Of a DNA stretch of 64,000 nt, positions 34,639-47,019 are shown piece by piece (positions within the stretch are counted from its first letter, which is position 1; the number at the start of each line of letters is the position of its first letter). A program made the position numbers and the translations under genes. This DNA comes from Ziziphus jujuba (Eukaryota > Streptophyta > Magnoliopsida > Rosales > Rhamnaceae): the NCBI RefSeq assembly GCF_031755915.1, contig NC_083386.1, positions 3,193,001-3,257,000 on the forward strand, written 5' to 3'. The notes beneath the pieces were generated by a model that was not told the origin of the DNA, did not search any database, and worked only from the letters and a program-made list of their open reading frames with translations.

Positions 34639-35825
34639 ATAAAATGCATGCTCATGGTAGTGGTCCTCAAGTCATGCTAAACAGACAATAGAGGGGACAG
34701 CTCAAAATGGAGGTGTTTGATATTTCTTATATATGAATATCTCAGCTGCTTCAACTTCAAACAATGTTAAATTGTATGCTATAACATTGCACGTTTTTTA
34801 GGGCTGCGAGTAGGAGAAATGGAATGTGATTGTTTGATTGCGTATGGCGCTAGTTTGTTGATATTTGGGTGTTTGATGATATCTAGCGATCCTTTTGAAG
34901 TTCAGGTACAGGCTCATCCGCATGCTTCCACATGGAAATTTACTTTTTAGACAAGGAAATGCATGCTTCTCTGCATCAATTTATTTTATTTTCCTTCGAA
35001 AAAATACAAACATGAGACACTATACGGACTGTCACCCATTCAAAAGGATTTTTTCATTTTCTCCAATTTGACGAATGCTATGCATGCATATTCTTTTGGA
35101 CAGCCTTGCTGACGCTTGAAGGCAAGTGAGTCTATTCTGTGACGTCTCGAGGGCATGTTAACCAATTTGGGATCAGAATGAGTAGGAATTAGAATGAACA
35201 GGAATCAAAGCCAAATTGAATTGCAATGAGAGTGAGGGAAACTGTTTAGCTATTTACTATGACTATAAGAAATGGGAATATGAATGAGAGTCATGTGCAT
35301 AAGGTTGTTTACTAACTATCAGAAATTGGATATAAAACGTATATACATGCAGAAAGAGCCTTGTCATAAATAATTGACTTATTTCTTAATTATTTAATAA
35401 TGGTTATTGGAAATTTAAATGAAATTACTTCGAGTGCTTCATTATAGCTTATACTTCCACTCTTGCAGGGCCGTAGAGCTTGTGGTTTGTTGGGTTATTA
35501 CAGCAATATGCTGAAAACTGGAATGTTCATCATGCAAAAGTGGAGATAATTTCTCAACATTGAAGCTTCCATATGCTCACAAGCTGTTAATTCAGGTAAA
35601 ACATTATGACTTAGTTTTTTTATATTTATATTGTCATTTTTCGTATAAAATTTAAAACCGATGTACGCTAGAATATAGATCTTCTGACTTATATTTTTAT
35701 TGCCTTTGAACATTTTCTTTAGCTTTTATAGATCAATGGATGACATTTCTCTGTTCAATGATTGCTCACAGGAACGCCAATTGATTAGCATTGTCCTTCG
35801 ATTACAACTAGCAGAGGCAAAATCA
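34639..35825 (+). pseudogene. NRPC2: Fragment of RNA polymerase III second-largest subunit gene (last four exons)
   Basis: Four exon-like blocks with GT-AG borders encode the C-terminus of the Pol III RPC2 subunit. Exon 34639-34712 reads DKMHAHGSGPQVM, then decays. Exon 34802-34905 reads [18 protein letters not shown]...SSDPFEVQ. Exon 35469-35595 reads RRACGLLGYYSNMLKTG and, in a shifted frame, CSSCKSGDN...LPYAHKLLIQ. Exon 35772-about 35819 reads ERQLISIVLRLQLAEA. A TAG in the first block, a frameshift between the two zinc-binding cysteine pairs, loss of one cysteine, and read-through past the usual end show it is dead. Introns are retained, so it arose by DNA duplication or by breakage of a real gene, not by retroposition. 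Pol III transcribes tRNA and 5S genes; this block is the clamp/zinc end. Confidence 0.8.
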
Positions 35826-36578
35826 ATCGTTGTTTCCTTGTTGTATTTAAAGTATAAGAAAGGAATTGAGTTGTAAGCCTCCAAATTCTGTAAATTTCCT
35901 TCTTGCTAGAGGCCATTTAGCTTGCTAATGAGAGCATAAAACAATTTTATATTTGGCTATTTAGGAAGATAGTAAAATAATACCACAGTGTTTTGTTCTC
36001 TTCTATTTTTGTTGTATGGGGAGTTTACATATAGCAGCTTCATTTATATATATCCAGTCGTCAGGGCTCTTGTCTCAGTTTCTAATTCCTTTACTTGTAA
36101 CGGCGGGCTACCGAACTATTTTCCTCAAAGATAAGAAGCTCCCAGAGCTTGCTAAGCTTGATTCATGGCCATGAATTTTAACAACATACAGAGCCTCTAT
36201 TTCAAATTTGATCGGCAGTGGAAAAATTCATGAAATACCATAGAACTTGCAATTCTAATATGGAATTGGAAGGGAACCTTTGGACTCAGATTGCAACTCT
36301 CTTCCTTTTCTATTACCAAAACCTACGTAAACTTTGACGGTGTTGCCTATGTTACCAACCAAATTCAACAGAATAACAAGGCAGTGAAAGATTGTGCCAT
36401 GATGACTCGATGAGTACAGCCAATAATATCGCATGCCATCCAAAGCGGCCTTTTTTTTTTTTTTTAAATCAAACTGCGGGCCTTTCTTTTTATTTCACTT
36501 GAAGTATTCTTAGAAAAAAAAAATTCTAGATTCCTGAGCATTTACTTTTCGGCCAGATATCTTACAGTCCTCAAGGCA
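35826..36578. other. Unassigned sequence after the NRPC2 fragment
   Basis: May include the former 3' flank of the NRPC2 gene. The minus ORF at 36255-36443 is short and unrecognised. T- and A-runs occur at 36451-36465 and 36513-36523. No supported gene. Confidence 0.4.
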
Positions 36579-37890
36579 TTAAAGAACCACACTGACTTGA
36601 TCAGTCGAAGCTTCTGAAAATATAATAAGATCATCCACAAACATTAAATGAGAAATGTTAGGCCCATTACGAGAAACCTTCAAGCTTTTCCACTTACCAA
36701 TGAAAATTTGTTGAAGAATGGCATGAGATAACTTTTCCATATAGAGGGTAAAAAGAAAAGGGGATAAAGGATCCCCTTGTCTAATCCCTCTACTAGGTGT
36801 GAATCTCTTTGTAAGCTCCCCATTCCAAATAAGTTGCATGCTGTCCACTCTAATACATTGAAGAATAAGCTGAATCCAGTGAACAGGAAGGCCAGTTTCT
36901 CTTAAAGTTGCTTCAATGAACTCCCAATTAACTCTATCAAAAGCTTTTTCTAGATCAATTTTCCAAAGAATCATACCTTTCTTTTCCTTGGACTTGTTAA
37001 AAAGATGAACCATTTCCTGAGTGATGACAAAATAATCAACTATCTGCCTCCCAGGAATGAAGCTAGTTTGACTAGGATGGATTATTTTACTCTTGATGGG
37101 CCTAAGTCTTGAGACAATAACTTTGCTGATCACTTAATACAGGGTATTGCAGAAGCTTATGTGCCTAAACTGCATCATGGTTTGAGGGCAATCACTTCTG
37201 GGAATAATAAAGATCAAAGTATTATTAATACCTTAAGGCAGAGTGCCAGAGAAGAAGAAGTCTTTGAAAAAGTTGCAAATATAGCTACCAATGAGGTTCC
37301 AATATTTTTGAAAAAACACAACAGGAAGGCCATCGATGCATGGAGCCTTCCAAGGACCAATATTAAAGAGAGCACTCTTGATTTCCTCGTCTTTAATATT
37401 GTGATTGAGAGCTCCTAAATTAGCTTCATCTAGACGAGGAAAGAGATTCGGTATAGGAGACCTGGAATCAACAGGTTCTTGAGAGTAAAAACTTTGAAAA
37501 AATTGAATAGCCATGTCCCTTAGAGTTTGTTTATCATAAATCCAATTACCTGCTTCATCCTTCAAGAGTTCCACTCTATTTTTTCTTCTACAGATCAAAG
37601 TGGAAAGGTGAACGTAATTAGTGCTTTTATCTCCATGTTGAAGCCAATCAAACCTTGATTTTTGTTTCCAAAGACATTCTTCTTGCACCAAAACAGAGTT
37701 TAATTCCGAAATCAGTTGTTGTTCCAGAGAAGAAAGATAGAGACTGTCATTGTAGCAAAGTTGTTGTTGGATTCCATTGAGTCTTGTTAATAACTTTTTT
37801 TTCTTGAAAAAAATATTACCGAAGACCTCTTTAATCCAATCTTTTGACCTATACTCGAAGCTTTCAATTTTCTACAGAATATTTCCAGAA
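36579..37890 (-). pseudogene. LINE (non-LTR) reverse transcriptase region
   Basis: Minus-strand L1-type ORF2. The pre-RT segment reads LWKQKSRFDWLQHGDKSTNY (about 37630). RT blocks are PWKAPCIDGLPVVFFQKYW, then after a break SFIPGRQIVDYFVITQEMVH, KIDLEKAFDRVNWEFIEATL, GIRQGDPLSPFLFTLYMEKL and the catalytic FVDDLIIFSEA near 36620. Stops or frameshifts occur at about 37232 and 37134. The C-terminal part beyond 36579 is lost. Its upstream half (endonuclease) is at 40856-41943, separated by inserted repeats. Confidence 0.85.
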
Positions 37891-37896
37891 AGAGCC

Positions 37897-38732
37897 TGAT
37901 ACGAACCTAGGACGACCTGCTCCTAAACCCGTATTATATTAACCCGAATCTTTAATTAAGTTCAAGTTCTAATGGAATGGACCTCAACCCCTAACCAACC
38001 TGTGGTTAGAAACCTTGGTATAATGTAGTCGCCACAATAGGGGATGGAAAACCTATTGATAAGTCAAGCTAAAACAACCAATTCTCTAATGGTGTTTTAG
38101 GTGTTCTCAAAGAACAAAGAGATAATTAATCTCACAAGTATTTTTTTTAGTCAAATCAAAGTTGTATTCATATTGAAAAATAAGCCTTTAAATAGGCTAA
38201 GATTACAAAGAAAAAAACCCTAAAAAATTAATTCAAAACCGGACTCCTATAGGAATTAGGAAACTTGGCCGAATTCTAATATGTCCTAAACTAAGTTTCC
38301 TAAACTAAATTTGATTAATGAATTCCTTTATTTTGAATTAGGAATTAATTAATTTACAATGGAAATAATAAATTAACAACTTTCCTAAACTTATTTGTCC
38401 AGAAAATAAATAAATAAAAACTAAAAAAGTAATGGAAGTTTCCTATAACAAAAAGTAAAAACAAATTAGGAAACTAAAAATGCTAGCATTTTGATCAAGT
38501 TGACTTGGATCAATCTTTGACCTCTTTGAGCTCCAAATCAGCTTCTAGATGCTTTTTAGGATGCCAAATAAGCTGAATATGAAGTCCCACACGTTGCCCA
38601 TGCTTGGAAAAATAAGAAAAGGCTAATACAGTAAAATACAGTAAAGGCAGCAAGCAATACAGCAAATTCGGCCAAATTGTTGATGCTGTCCGTACAAGCC
38701 CTTTTTGAGGCTGCATTTGAGGCTGCTTTAAC
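37897..38732 (-). repeat. gypsy LTR (complete) with 36 bp of internal 3' end, inside the LINE
   Basis: Full LTR 37897-38696 (TGATACGAACC...GTCCGTACA) of the same family as 5746-6544, followed by the purine tract region and a few bases of the polyprotein 3' flank, then a sharp change at ~38733 to the GCGACGCA array. The left flank is LINE sequence. Confidence 0.8.
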
Positions 38733-40470
38733 TTCAAATAACTTGTGAAAATATTTAAGTAACATAACTTAGCTGATTTATTTATTTATTTTAAATATAG
38801 GTAACAGGCGACCCACAGGCTTCTTTATGCGTTGCCTGTCCTTTATTTTTTCTTAATCAATCTAATTTTATTTCAACTACAAATAACCAGTGAAAATATT
38901 AGAGCAACATAACTGAGCTGGTTTATTTTTTTATTTTTTTATTTTTTATTTTTAGATTTTGGTAACAGGGGATGCATTCTGCTTTTTTTTTTTTTTTTGT
39001 ACGGTTCTTTTTAATCAATCTAATTTTATTTCAACTACTAATAACTAGTGAAAATATTAGAGCAACATAATTGAGCTGGTTTATTTTTTTATTTTTTATT
39101 TTTGAGATTTTCGTAACAAGCGACACATAATTAAGATTGTGCGTCGCCTGCTCTCCTTTTTTTTTTTTTGGTTTTTTTATCAATCTAGTTTTATTTCAAC
39201 TACAAATAAGCAGTGAAAATATTAGAGTAACATAACTGTGCTAGTTTATTTTTTTGTTTTTATTTTTTGAGATTTTGGTAACAAGCTTTGCACAATGACT
39301 TCATTGTGCGTCGTCTTTTTTTTTTTTTTTTTCTCTTTATCAATCTAATTTTATTTCAACTACAAATAACTAGTAAAAATATTAGATCAACATAACTGAG
39401 CTGGTTTATTTTTTTATTTTTAGACTTTCGTAAAGGCGATGCACAATCTTCATTGTTCGTCACTTGTTTTCCTTTTTTTTTCAGTTTTTTTTTTATCAAT
39501 CTAATTTTATTTCAACTATAAATTACCAGTGAAAATATTAGTGCAATATAACTAAGCTGGTTTATTTTTTTATTTTTTTATTTTTTAGATTTTGATAATA
39601 GACGATGCACTATGAAGATTGTGCATCGCCTTTTGTTTTTTTTTTTTTCTTTTTATCAATCTAATTTAATTTCAACTACAAATAACTAGTGAAAATATTA
39701 GAGCAACATAATTGAGCTCCTTTTTTTTTTCCCAATATATTGGTAATTGTTGGAGACGCACAATGTGCGTCGCCTATTACTAATTGGAGACGCACATTGT
39801 GCATCGCCTGTTACCAAAATGTTAAAAAAAAAAAAAAAAAAGATAAACAGCTCAGTTATGTTGCTTTAATATTTTCACTGGTTATTTGTTGTTAAAATAA
39901 AATTAGATTGATTAAAAGAAAAAAAAAGAAAAGAAAGAGAATAGGCGATGCATAAAAAAGATTGTGGGTCGCCTGTTATCTATATTAAAAAAAAAAAACA
40001 GCTCAGTTATGTTGCTTAAATATTTTTACTGGTTATTTGAAGTTAAAATAAAGTTAGATTAATTATAAAAAAAAAGAAAAAAAGCAATCAACACACAATG
40101 AAGCTTATGCGTCGCTTGTTACCAGTATCTTAGAAAAAAAAAAAAAAAAAAAAGCTCAGTTATGTTGATTTAATATTTTCACTGGTTATTTGAAGTTGAA
40201 ATAACATTAGATTGATTAAAAAGAAAAAAAAAAAAAAAGAGAACAAGCGACGCATAAAGAATAGTGTGCGTCGCATGTTACCTATTTTCTTTTTTTTTTT
40301 AAAAAAAAAAAACCAGCTCAGTTATGTTACTTAAATATTTTCACTGGTTATTTAAGTTTTAAAGGAAATCAGGTTAATTTTTAAAAAAAAAAAAAAAAAA
40401 AAAGAGAACAGGCGACGCAGAATTATTTTTGTGTGTCCCCTGTTACCAATATCTTGAAAAAAGAAAAAAA
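38733..40470. repeat. Head-to-head array of ~160-bp units with GCGACGCA motifs
   Basis: Left arm: seven units marked by GAGCTGGTTTATTT or variants at about 38772, 38915, 39073, 39236, 39398, 39554 and 39714. Right arm: the same unit reversed, marked by CAGCTCAGTTATG at about 39848, 39999, 40153 and 40315. The centre is near 39775 at GACGCACAATGTGCGTCGCC. Each unit has TTTTATTTCAACTACAAATA, TGAAAATATTAGAGCAACAT, a T- or A-run and a GCGACGCA/TGCGTCGC pair. It has no ORF. It is probably the fused subterminal ends of a CACTA-type transposon. Confidence 0.7.
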
Positions 40471-40855
40471 AAGAATACTATTTAAGAGATTTGCAAGAAT
40501 AAACTGTACATGAAAAATTATATAATTGAACACCAACCTTGTATAATTAAATTTTGTTATTATGTAAGCATAGATAAGTGGATGGTTAATCATTTTTCAT
40601 AAGTCTAACATTTAAACAATACAATTCATATAAAATATAGGCATAGTACTAAAAGCGACTCTGTTCAACCGCATATTCAGCGACTCTTAACAGACTTGTC
40701 GCGTGTTATTGTTTTTAGTGACCGTTCGACATCGACTATTTTGGGATACATGGTATATTTATTGAATTTTTACTGACGTGTTAACCTTAGAGTCGCGGTT
40801 CTATTTTTTCAAACTCATTTGTTTCATAGCGTCGCTAAGTGAGTGTTGCTATATA
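40471..40855. other. AT-rich stretch with GCGACTC/GCGTCGC motifs
   Basis: Short motifs such as AAAAGCGACTCTG (about 40651) and AGCGTCGCTAAGTG (about 40829) resemble the CACTA subterminal repeats at 57961-58620. There are no genes. It ends where LINE sequence resumes. Confidence 0.45.
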
Positions 40856-41943
40856 TCAATTTTCAAGAAGTGAGCAGGAACAATAGAATTAACAAAATTA
40901 TTGAAGTGAGCATGTTGCATCCAGGCCATTTCAAATCTAAAGGTCTTCAATGGGGGGTCAACTTTACAATGTTGATCAACAGCAACTAAGATAGGATGGT
41001 AATCAGTTCTCAAATGAGCAAGGTTTTGCACAATAGCATCAGGAAACATTTTCCTCCAATCAGCACTACAAAAAGCTTTATCAAGTCATTCTCTGGTTAA
41101 TTGATTTCCAGGTCTACCATTGCTCCAAGTAAACTTGGGAACTGTTGCACCAAGATCAATTAAACTACATTCTGCAATAAGACTATAAATTCCTGAGTGC
41201 ATGGGAAAATATAGTAACTAGCTCCTCCTTTCTTTTCCTAGTTGTTAGAAAGTTCATTGAAGTCACCCACCAGTAATAAGCCAAGGGAGTTTATTTATTT
41301 GGTGAATTTCCTTGAGAGTAGTCTAAAGCGTGTGCCTAATTGTAGTAATAGGGCTAGCATAAAAAGCAATGAACAACCATTGCCCTTTCCATCTATGACT
41401 GATAACTACATTAATCGCCTGATTAAAGAGAGGTATTGGTTCAATAGAAACATCCTCCTCTTTCCAAAGAATCCAAATGCCTCCAGAGAAGCCAATAAGG
41501 TCAACTTTAATAGCTTTACTACATCCAATTTTAGCAAGATACTTATCAGCTTGAATACCACCAATTTTAGTTTCCATCAGAACTAGGATATTTGCATTAT
41601 ACTGTCTAATATAAGTTTTGGCAGATCTGATAAAGTGCTGATTTCCAGCACCTCTAACATTCCAAATAAAGATATTCATGTATGTGGAGAAAATGGAAAG
41701 AAGAAAATATCTAAAAGGAAGACTCCTTCGAATTGGTAGGACCAATAAGCCTTTCTTAAGGCACATCACTAGCCAGCTCATCTATATGATTAGCATCCTT
41801 ATGATTATCTGCCAATATGTCATCTGGAGGTTCAGTAACAATATATGTTCCAAAATTTGGAATAGCAGCTTTTCTCTCGGATCCAATAAGCCCTTCCTGA
41901 AGCATGTGATTCGATGTATGTGGTACACCCTTGAAGTGTGAGG
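40856..41943 (-). pseudogene. LINE 5' part: N-terminal region and AP-type endonuclease
   Basis: The minus strand reads an N-terminal piece (41953-41756), then the endonuclease start MNIFIWNVRGAGNQHF, LVLMETKIGG and GFSGGIWILWKE (41781-41323), and the later part with FRFEMAWMQHAHF (about 40930). Several frameshifts and stops interrupt it. It joins 37890-36579 as one L1-type LINE split by the 37897-40855 insertion. The 5' end is cut by gypsy sequence at ~41944. Confidence 0.8.
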
Positions 41944-42963
41944 ATGTATCCAAAGCTCACTAAGTATTATTGGTGGTTTGGCACAATAAAAGAAGTTGCA
42001 AAATTTGAATCAATGTACTTAAATTGCCAACAAGTGGAAGCGAAAAGCAGAACGTTCAAGGTAACTTCAACCCTTTGTCTACTCCCGTGTCGAAGTGGGA
42101 AGATCTCAACATGGATTTAGTGTTCAAACTACTGCCCACAATGAGAAGGTGCAACTACATTTGGGTAATCATCAACCAAGTTAGCATACTTTTTACCTAT
42201 ACGAGAGTGGTTCTCACCAAACAAGTTGGTTGAGCTGTTTGTAAAGCATATAATGAGTCTACACGAAGTGTCGATCACCATTACATCTAATTGAGATTAG
42301 CACTTTACTTCACGACTATGGCAGAAGTTAGTAGGTACACCTAGACCGAGGCTCTATATGGAAGCCAGTGTCGGACCCCACTATGTTGAAGTGAAGTGGG
42401 TGAAGAGAAGCACCATACGGAAAACAATGTAATTGCATCCGAATGCCTATGGATGACCATGAATAAGTGCGAGTCATCTGAGAAAGTTTGAAGGCTGCTT
42501 AGGATCGACAAAAGAGTTACACCAATGTGCGCAGAAAAGATATGGCCTTTAAAGACAGAGGTTAGATTGTCTTGATGTATCTCCATAGAAAGAAGTTGTA
42601 CACTTTAGCCGACAAGGAAATGAAGTTCTCGCGGTATTGGTCACTATCGAGAAAATTGGTTTTATGGCATAAAAGTCAGCATTTTTGGAAGAGTTAACAG
42701 GAGTACGTAACGTAATTCACGTATCACTACTATGAATAGGCATTGAAGATCTATCATACGTATTCGAGACTCCTGACATCAAATTAAGAGAAGACCTATC
42801 ATGCATGGGACAACTAGTACGGATCTTAGGTCATGAGGAATGCGTATTAGTCTATAAGACTGTTTTCCAAGTTAAAGTCTTATGGCGAATTCATCTAGGC
42901 GGGAAAGCAACGCAGGAGCTCGAGACACAGATCCGCGACCAATATTCTTATACGTTTCAGTGA
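41944..42963 (+). pseudogene. Long-LTR gypsy integrase remnant
   Basis: Heavily decayed: YYWWFGTIKEVAKF and LNCQQVEAKSRTF (integrase zinc-finger area), WEDLNMDLVFKLLP (first catalytic Asp), then scattered pieces to the polyprotein end near 42960. A purine tract AAGGGGGGAAGG (42994-43005) follows, directly before an LTR. It belongs with the long-LTR family, not with the 800-bp-LTR family at the left of the window. Confidence 0.7.
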
Positions 42964-43006
42964 TGCACAAAATTTCGAGGATGAAATTTTTGTAAGGGGG
43001 GAAGGT

Positions 43007-46000
43007 TGTAACATTCCATCCCGAAGTACGTTGGAAATTTCTCAAGTTAATTGGGTTTGACCGTCGTTGATCGAGAAGGATCCAATGTTGACTTTTTGAC
43101 TCGGTAAGAATTCTAGGTTGATCGTGGTACCATTGTGAAGTATGGATTGACTCGAGTCCATAAATTAGTAACACGTCGAAAACAGAACTACGGTTTGAAA
43201 GCTATGAGCAAAACACATTGAGGTCTAAACTATCAAAGGGTGTCGGAGTTGACTTTTTATTGTTGCAAAATTAAGCTTTCACTCATGCATGGTTGTGAAG
43301 TACTCATTGATACAAGTTCATCGACTAGCGGCACACCTGAATCGGACATGTGATTTGCAAGTTATGGACCTGCAAAATTTTTCGAATACCGTATTATTTT
43401 AATATTATTTTTTAAATGTGTGAACAGTATGTCACGTGTAGCTTAATAAAGGGTGCCATGTGTCACAATAATAAAATGCCACATGTCAACCATAATTAAG
43501 AATTATATTATTTTATTATTTTTATATTTGTATAATATTATTATTTTAATATTATTTTATATATTTTTATTTTTTTTCTTTTTTCTTTTTTTTTCTCCCC
43601 CGCATGGAGAAACACTTTTCTTTTCCTTTTTCTTTTTTTTTTTCTTCTTCTTCTTCTTCTTCCCTGAGCTCGACAAAAAAGAAAACACACAGAAACTTCT
43701 CTCTTTCTCTCTCTCCTTTGACTCTCTCTGTAACGGCCCAGCCTATCCGCATGTGATATTGTCCTCTTTGGGCCCCGCCTGCACAGTTTTAAAAGGCCTC
43801 ACAAGGGAAAGGTATCCACAGCCTTATAATGCATGCTTCGTTCCCCTTTCCTGCCAATGTGGGATCTCACAATCCTCCCCCCTTGGGGCCCAGCGTCCTC
43901 GTTGGCACATCGATCTGGGTACTGGCTCTGATACCAACTATAACAGTCCAGCCCACCCGCATGTGATAATATCCTCTTTAGGCCCCGCCCACACGGTTTT
44001 AATAGGCCTCATAAGGGAAAGGTATTCATAGTCTTATAAGGCATGTTTTGTTCCCCTTTTCAGCCAATGTGGGATCTCACATTCTCTCTCTCTTTCTCCT
44101 TTGACTGGCCATTTGGCTGTGTTTCAGTGGCCAGACGGTGGCACGCGCCTGTGGAATTGATAGCCCATGGCCAGGTGACGTCGGTGGCCAAATTTCCAGC
44201 CATTTTGCCAGTAGTCCTCCGGGTGACCACCTTTCCAGTGGTTTCTGACCTTGAGACCAGTCCTTCCCCCCAGTTTTCAACCCCCTAGTTCCAAAAATGA
44301 CATACATTTGCCAAAATTCCAAGCCGTTTGTGAGATACATGGAGGGGAGTATTTAGCCAGAACTTCTCATTCATTTTCCTGCCAACCATGGCGACTTTGA
44401 GCTCAATGGAGGCTGGTAATGTATTCCTTGTCTCATTAGCTTTCTATAGGTATCTCATTTGCCAATTTTGGTTAACATTTGTGTTAAATCCTCCGGGTAA
44501 CCGGGTATAATTTATCCGATTAAAATATTAATTTAATCGGTTTATGTATTGTTGATATTTTAGGAGCACGTGTGAATTGTGGAATCGATCCTGTGGAAGA
44601 TCTTGATTTAATTACGTGCTCGAGATGAGTGATCCACCTTCAAATTATTTTCGGGTGTTAAATTATATATATTTTGTAATAATTGAATATTTGAAAATTA
44701 TATTTCATGTCTTAAATATTTAATAAATTTCTATATGGAAATTTGATGCCAAAATTGATTGAATTAAAAATATTTGGGCATTAAGAAATATTTTGGTTTT
44801 AAGAATTTTATGGATTTGGAAATTTGTTAATAATTGTTAAATTTTATTGTTGGAATATAGCATAATTACATATTTGAAAAATATGTTTTGTGTATTGGAT
44901 ATTTAAGAGAAGTTTCCATCTAAAATTATATTGCCAATTTATGATAATTTTTAATATATGTTTTGGTGCCAAGAATATATTTGGGAATTTAAAGAAATTG
45001 TGGTTTTAATTTCTTTTAATTATTCTTATGTTTATTATTAGATCTATTGTGCATAATTGTATGGTTTTAGTAATATATGACTTTATGTGGTTTTAATATT
45101 ATTTTTGGTATGGATTGATTTTATGACATTGAAGGAAATTATTTATTTTCATTTATTATGCATGGAAATAATGGTGGAATTTATTTTACGGTATTGATGA
45201 ATTGTGGTATTTAATCATGCATGAATTTTATGTGATACGTTTAATTTAAATTGATTTTCCGGATTTAAAGGAAATAATTATTTAAATTTATTATGCATAT
45301 AGATGAATTTCGTAAATATGGTATTGGAAAATTTTGAATATATATATATATACCATTGGATTTTGAGATGATGGATTAATTGACGAATTGGAATTGATGG
45401 GTGTTAGCCCTTGTCTTATGAAAATTGGAAATGGATGTATATATATATATGATTTTATTGGTTTTAGACGCACCCATACAGTACTAGTGTTATGTAGTTA
45501 TGGATGTGATTAGCTTACGGGCGGAGTGTGATGAGTGGTCAGTTTTATACTCTCCCGTGATTGCCATCAGATCGAGGGTAGGAAAGTTTGAGATTGGTCA
45601 TAGCCACCCTCCTCCATGGCCAGGATTGAAGGTTATAGCATCAGCGCTGCTAGGATGCCAGCACGGCCTGGATGCAGGTTCTCTCTTTGATCTCCTTGTC
45701 AGGCGGTGCTTTAGGACACTGGCACCGTCGGGCATCACTGGTATATAGTACGGTGTGTCAGGATATTTTCTTGACCAGATGATCAAAAATTAAATGTTTT
45801 CAAAATTGTATTTGAAACTAAAAGTATTTTAATTGTGATTTTATTTTTTAGTTAAATTGTGTCCAAAAATATATTTTACCATGTTTTCAAGGCTTACACA
45901 AATTTAAGATTATCAAAAAGATTTTCTACGGTGTCTCTCTTTATTTTATTAAGTTATTGAGCATAATTTTTACAAATTATTTATTGAAATCAATTTTGTT

Positions 46001-46575
46001 TTACGTTAAACCCCTTTATTACTAAATTGATTTGTTGCATATTATTTGCATTTTATTTATTAACATTCTTTGATTATTCCCATGGCTTGATTAATAAATG
46101 CCATGATTATATGTTGAATTAAATGTTGGCTTGGTTAATTTATTTATGATTGTATTTTATCTTATGATAATTATTATAAACTCAACTACTTGTTATTATA
46201 TTAATCTCGAAGTGTTAAATTTAAGATTCTAAAATTATTTGTATTCTATTTGTTTTATTGGTTAATTACTTTATTGGTTTTTGGGTTATATAAAATATTG
46301 GGCTTTGTGAAAGGCTTTTTAAAAGGGGAACATTTCCAACTAAGTGAATCATAAGGTTTCAGGGAAAATGTTATTTCCTAATATTATTAATTAGCATAAT
46401 TTATTAAAGTATTATATAACTATTCTTATTATAGTAGATATGGTCGCTCACTGAGATGATTGGCATCTTATGTTTGAAATTGCGTTCCCCTAGGTCCAGT
46501 AGGGTTTTTCTAGGATCAGGGCTTGTCTAGTATTCCGGTAAGGAATTTTAGATCGGTCCTGACACGGGTGGCTAC
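43007..46575 (+). repeat. 3' LTR of the long-LTR gypsy family, with a TRIM inserted
   Basis: Starts TGTAACATTCC right after a polypurine tract. It shares blocks with the solo LTRs at 29990 and 50107 (for example TTGACTTTTT with TTGATCGTGG early, and CCCCTAGGTCCAG late, 46491). The 3' end is not certain; it is placed where a second LTR fragment begins. An SSR-rich C/T tract (43565-43730) and an interrupted TA run (45338-45352) lie within. Confidence 0.6.
43729..44081 (-). mobile_element. Complete TRIM (143-bp LTRs)
   Basis: Two 143-bp LTRs (43729-43871 and 43939-44081, TGTAACGG...CTCACA) flank a 67-bp internal part that carries AATCCTCCCCCC (polypurine tract on minus) and TGGCTCTGATACCA (iMet primer site on minus). 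Flanking CTCTC/TTCTC fits a 5-bp target duplication with one change. It has no coding capacity and depends on other elements for movement. Confidence 0.85.
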
Positions 46576-46900
46576 ACACACTGGCTAGCATGGGAGCCCA
46601 TGGTTGGGCAACATTGATGGTTGAGTTTTTGGCTGTTTGGCTGATTGACACATCGGGATTAGTGATCGATCATAGATGACCGATGACTTCCCATCCTCAA
46701 TCGTTTGTGAGATACATTGAAGGGAAGTTAGCCGAAATTTTTAGGCCATTTTCTAGCTAATGCAGGTGGTGTTGAGGCCCAATGGAGGCTAGTAAAGTGT
46801 TCCTCATCCTTGTAGCTTTTCATTGATACCTTATTTGTGAATTATAGTGGTGGATTTGAACAGTTGCCATTTTGAGTAAGTAAATTATGTATTTAATGTG
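46576..46900 (+). repeat. Second fragment of the long gypsy LTR
   Basis: The part from about 46700 to 46860 (CGTTTGTGAGATACAT, CAATGGAGGCTAGTAA) matches 44320-44480 in the LTR before it. It is followed by an AT/TG-rich run and then gypsy RNase H. Confidence 0.55.
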
Positions 46901-47019
46901 ATAATTGTGTTAAATTGTGCACATATGTATATGTTCATGTATAGATATGTGCACATATGTTTGCAAACGTGTATTCTTGTATATATATATATATGTATGC
47001 GAGTATATATGTGTACTCC

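Noticed and set aside
39760..39810. A CRISPR-like or rho-independent terminator reading of the GCGACGCA palindromes
   Set aside because: This is plant nuclear DNA; the units are ~160 bp with degenerate spacers that are themselves repeated, so neither reading applies.
43567..43752. Lys/Glu-rich minus ORF near 43.6 kb
   Set aside because: It is the translation of a C/T microsatellite-like tract, not a protein.
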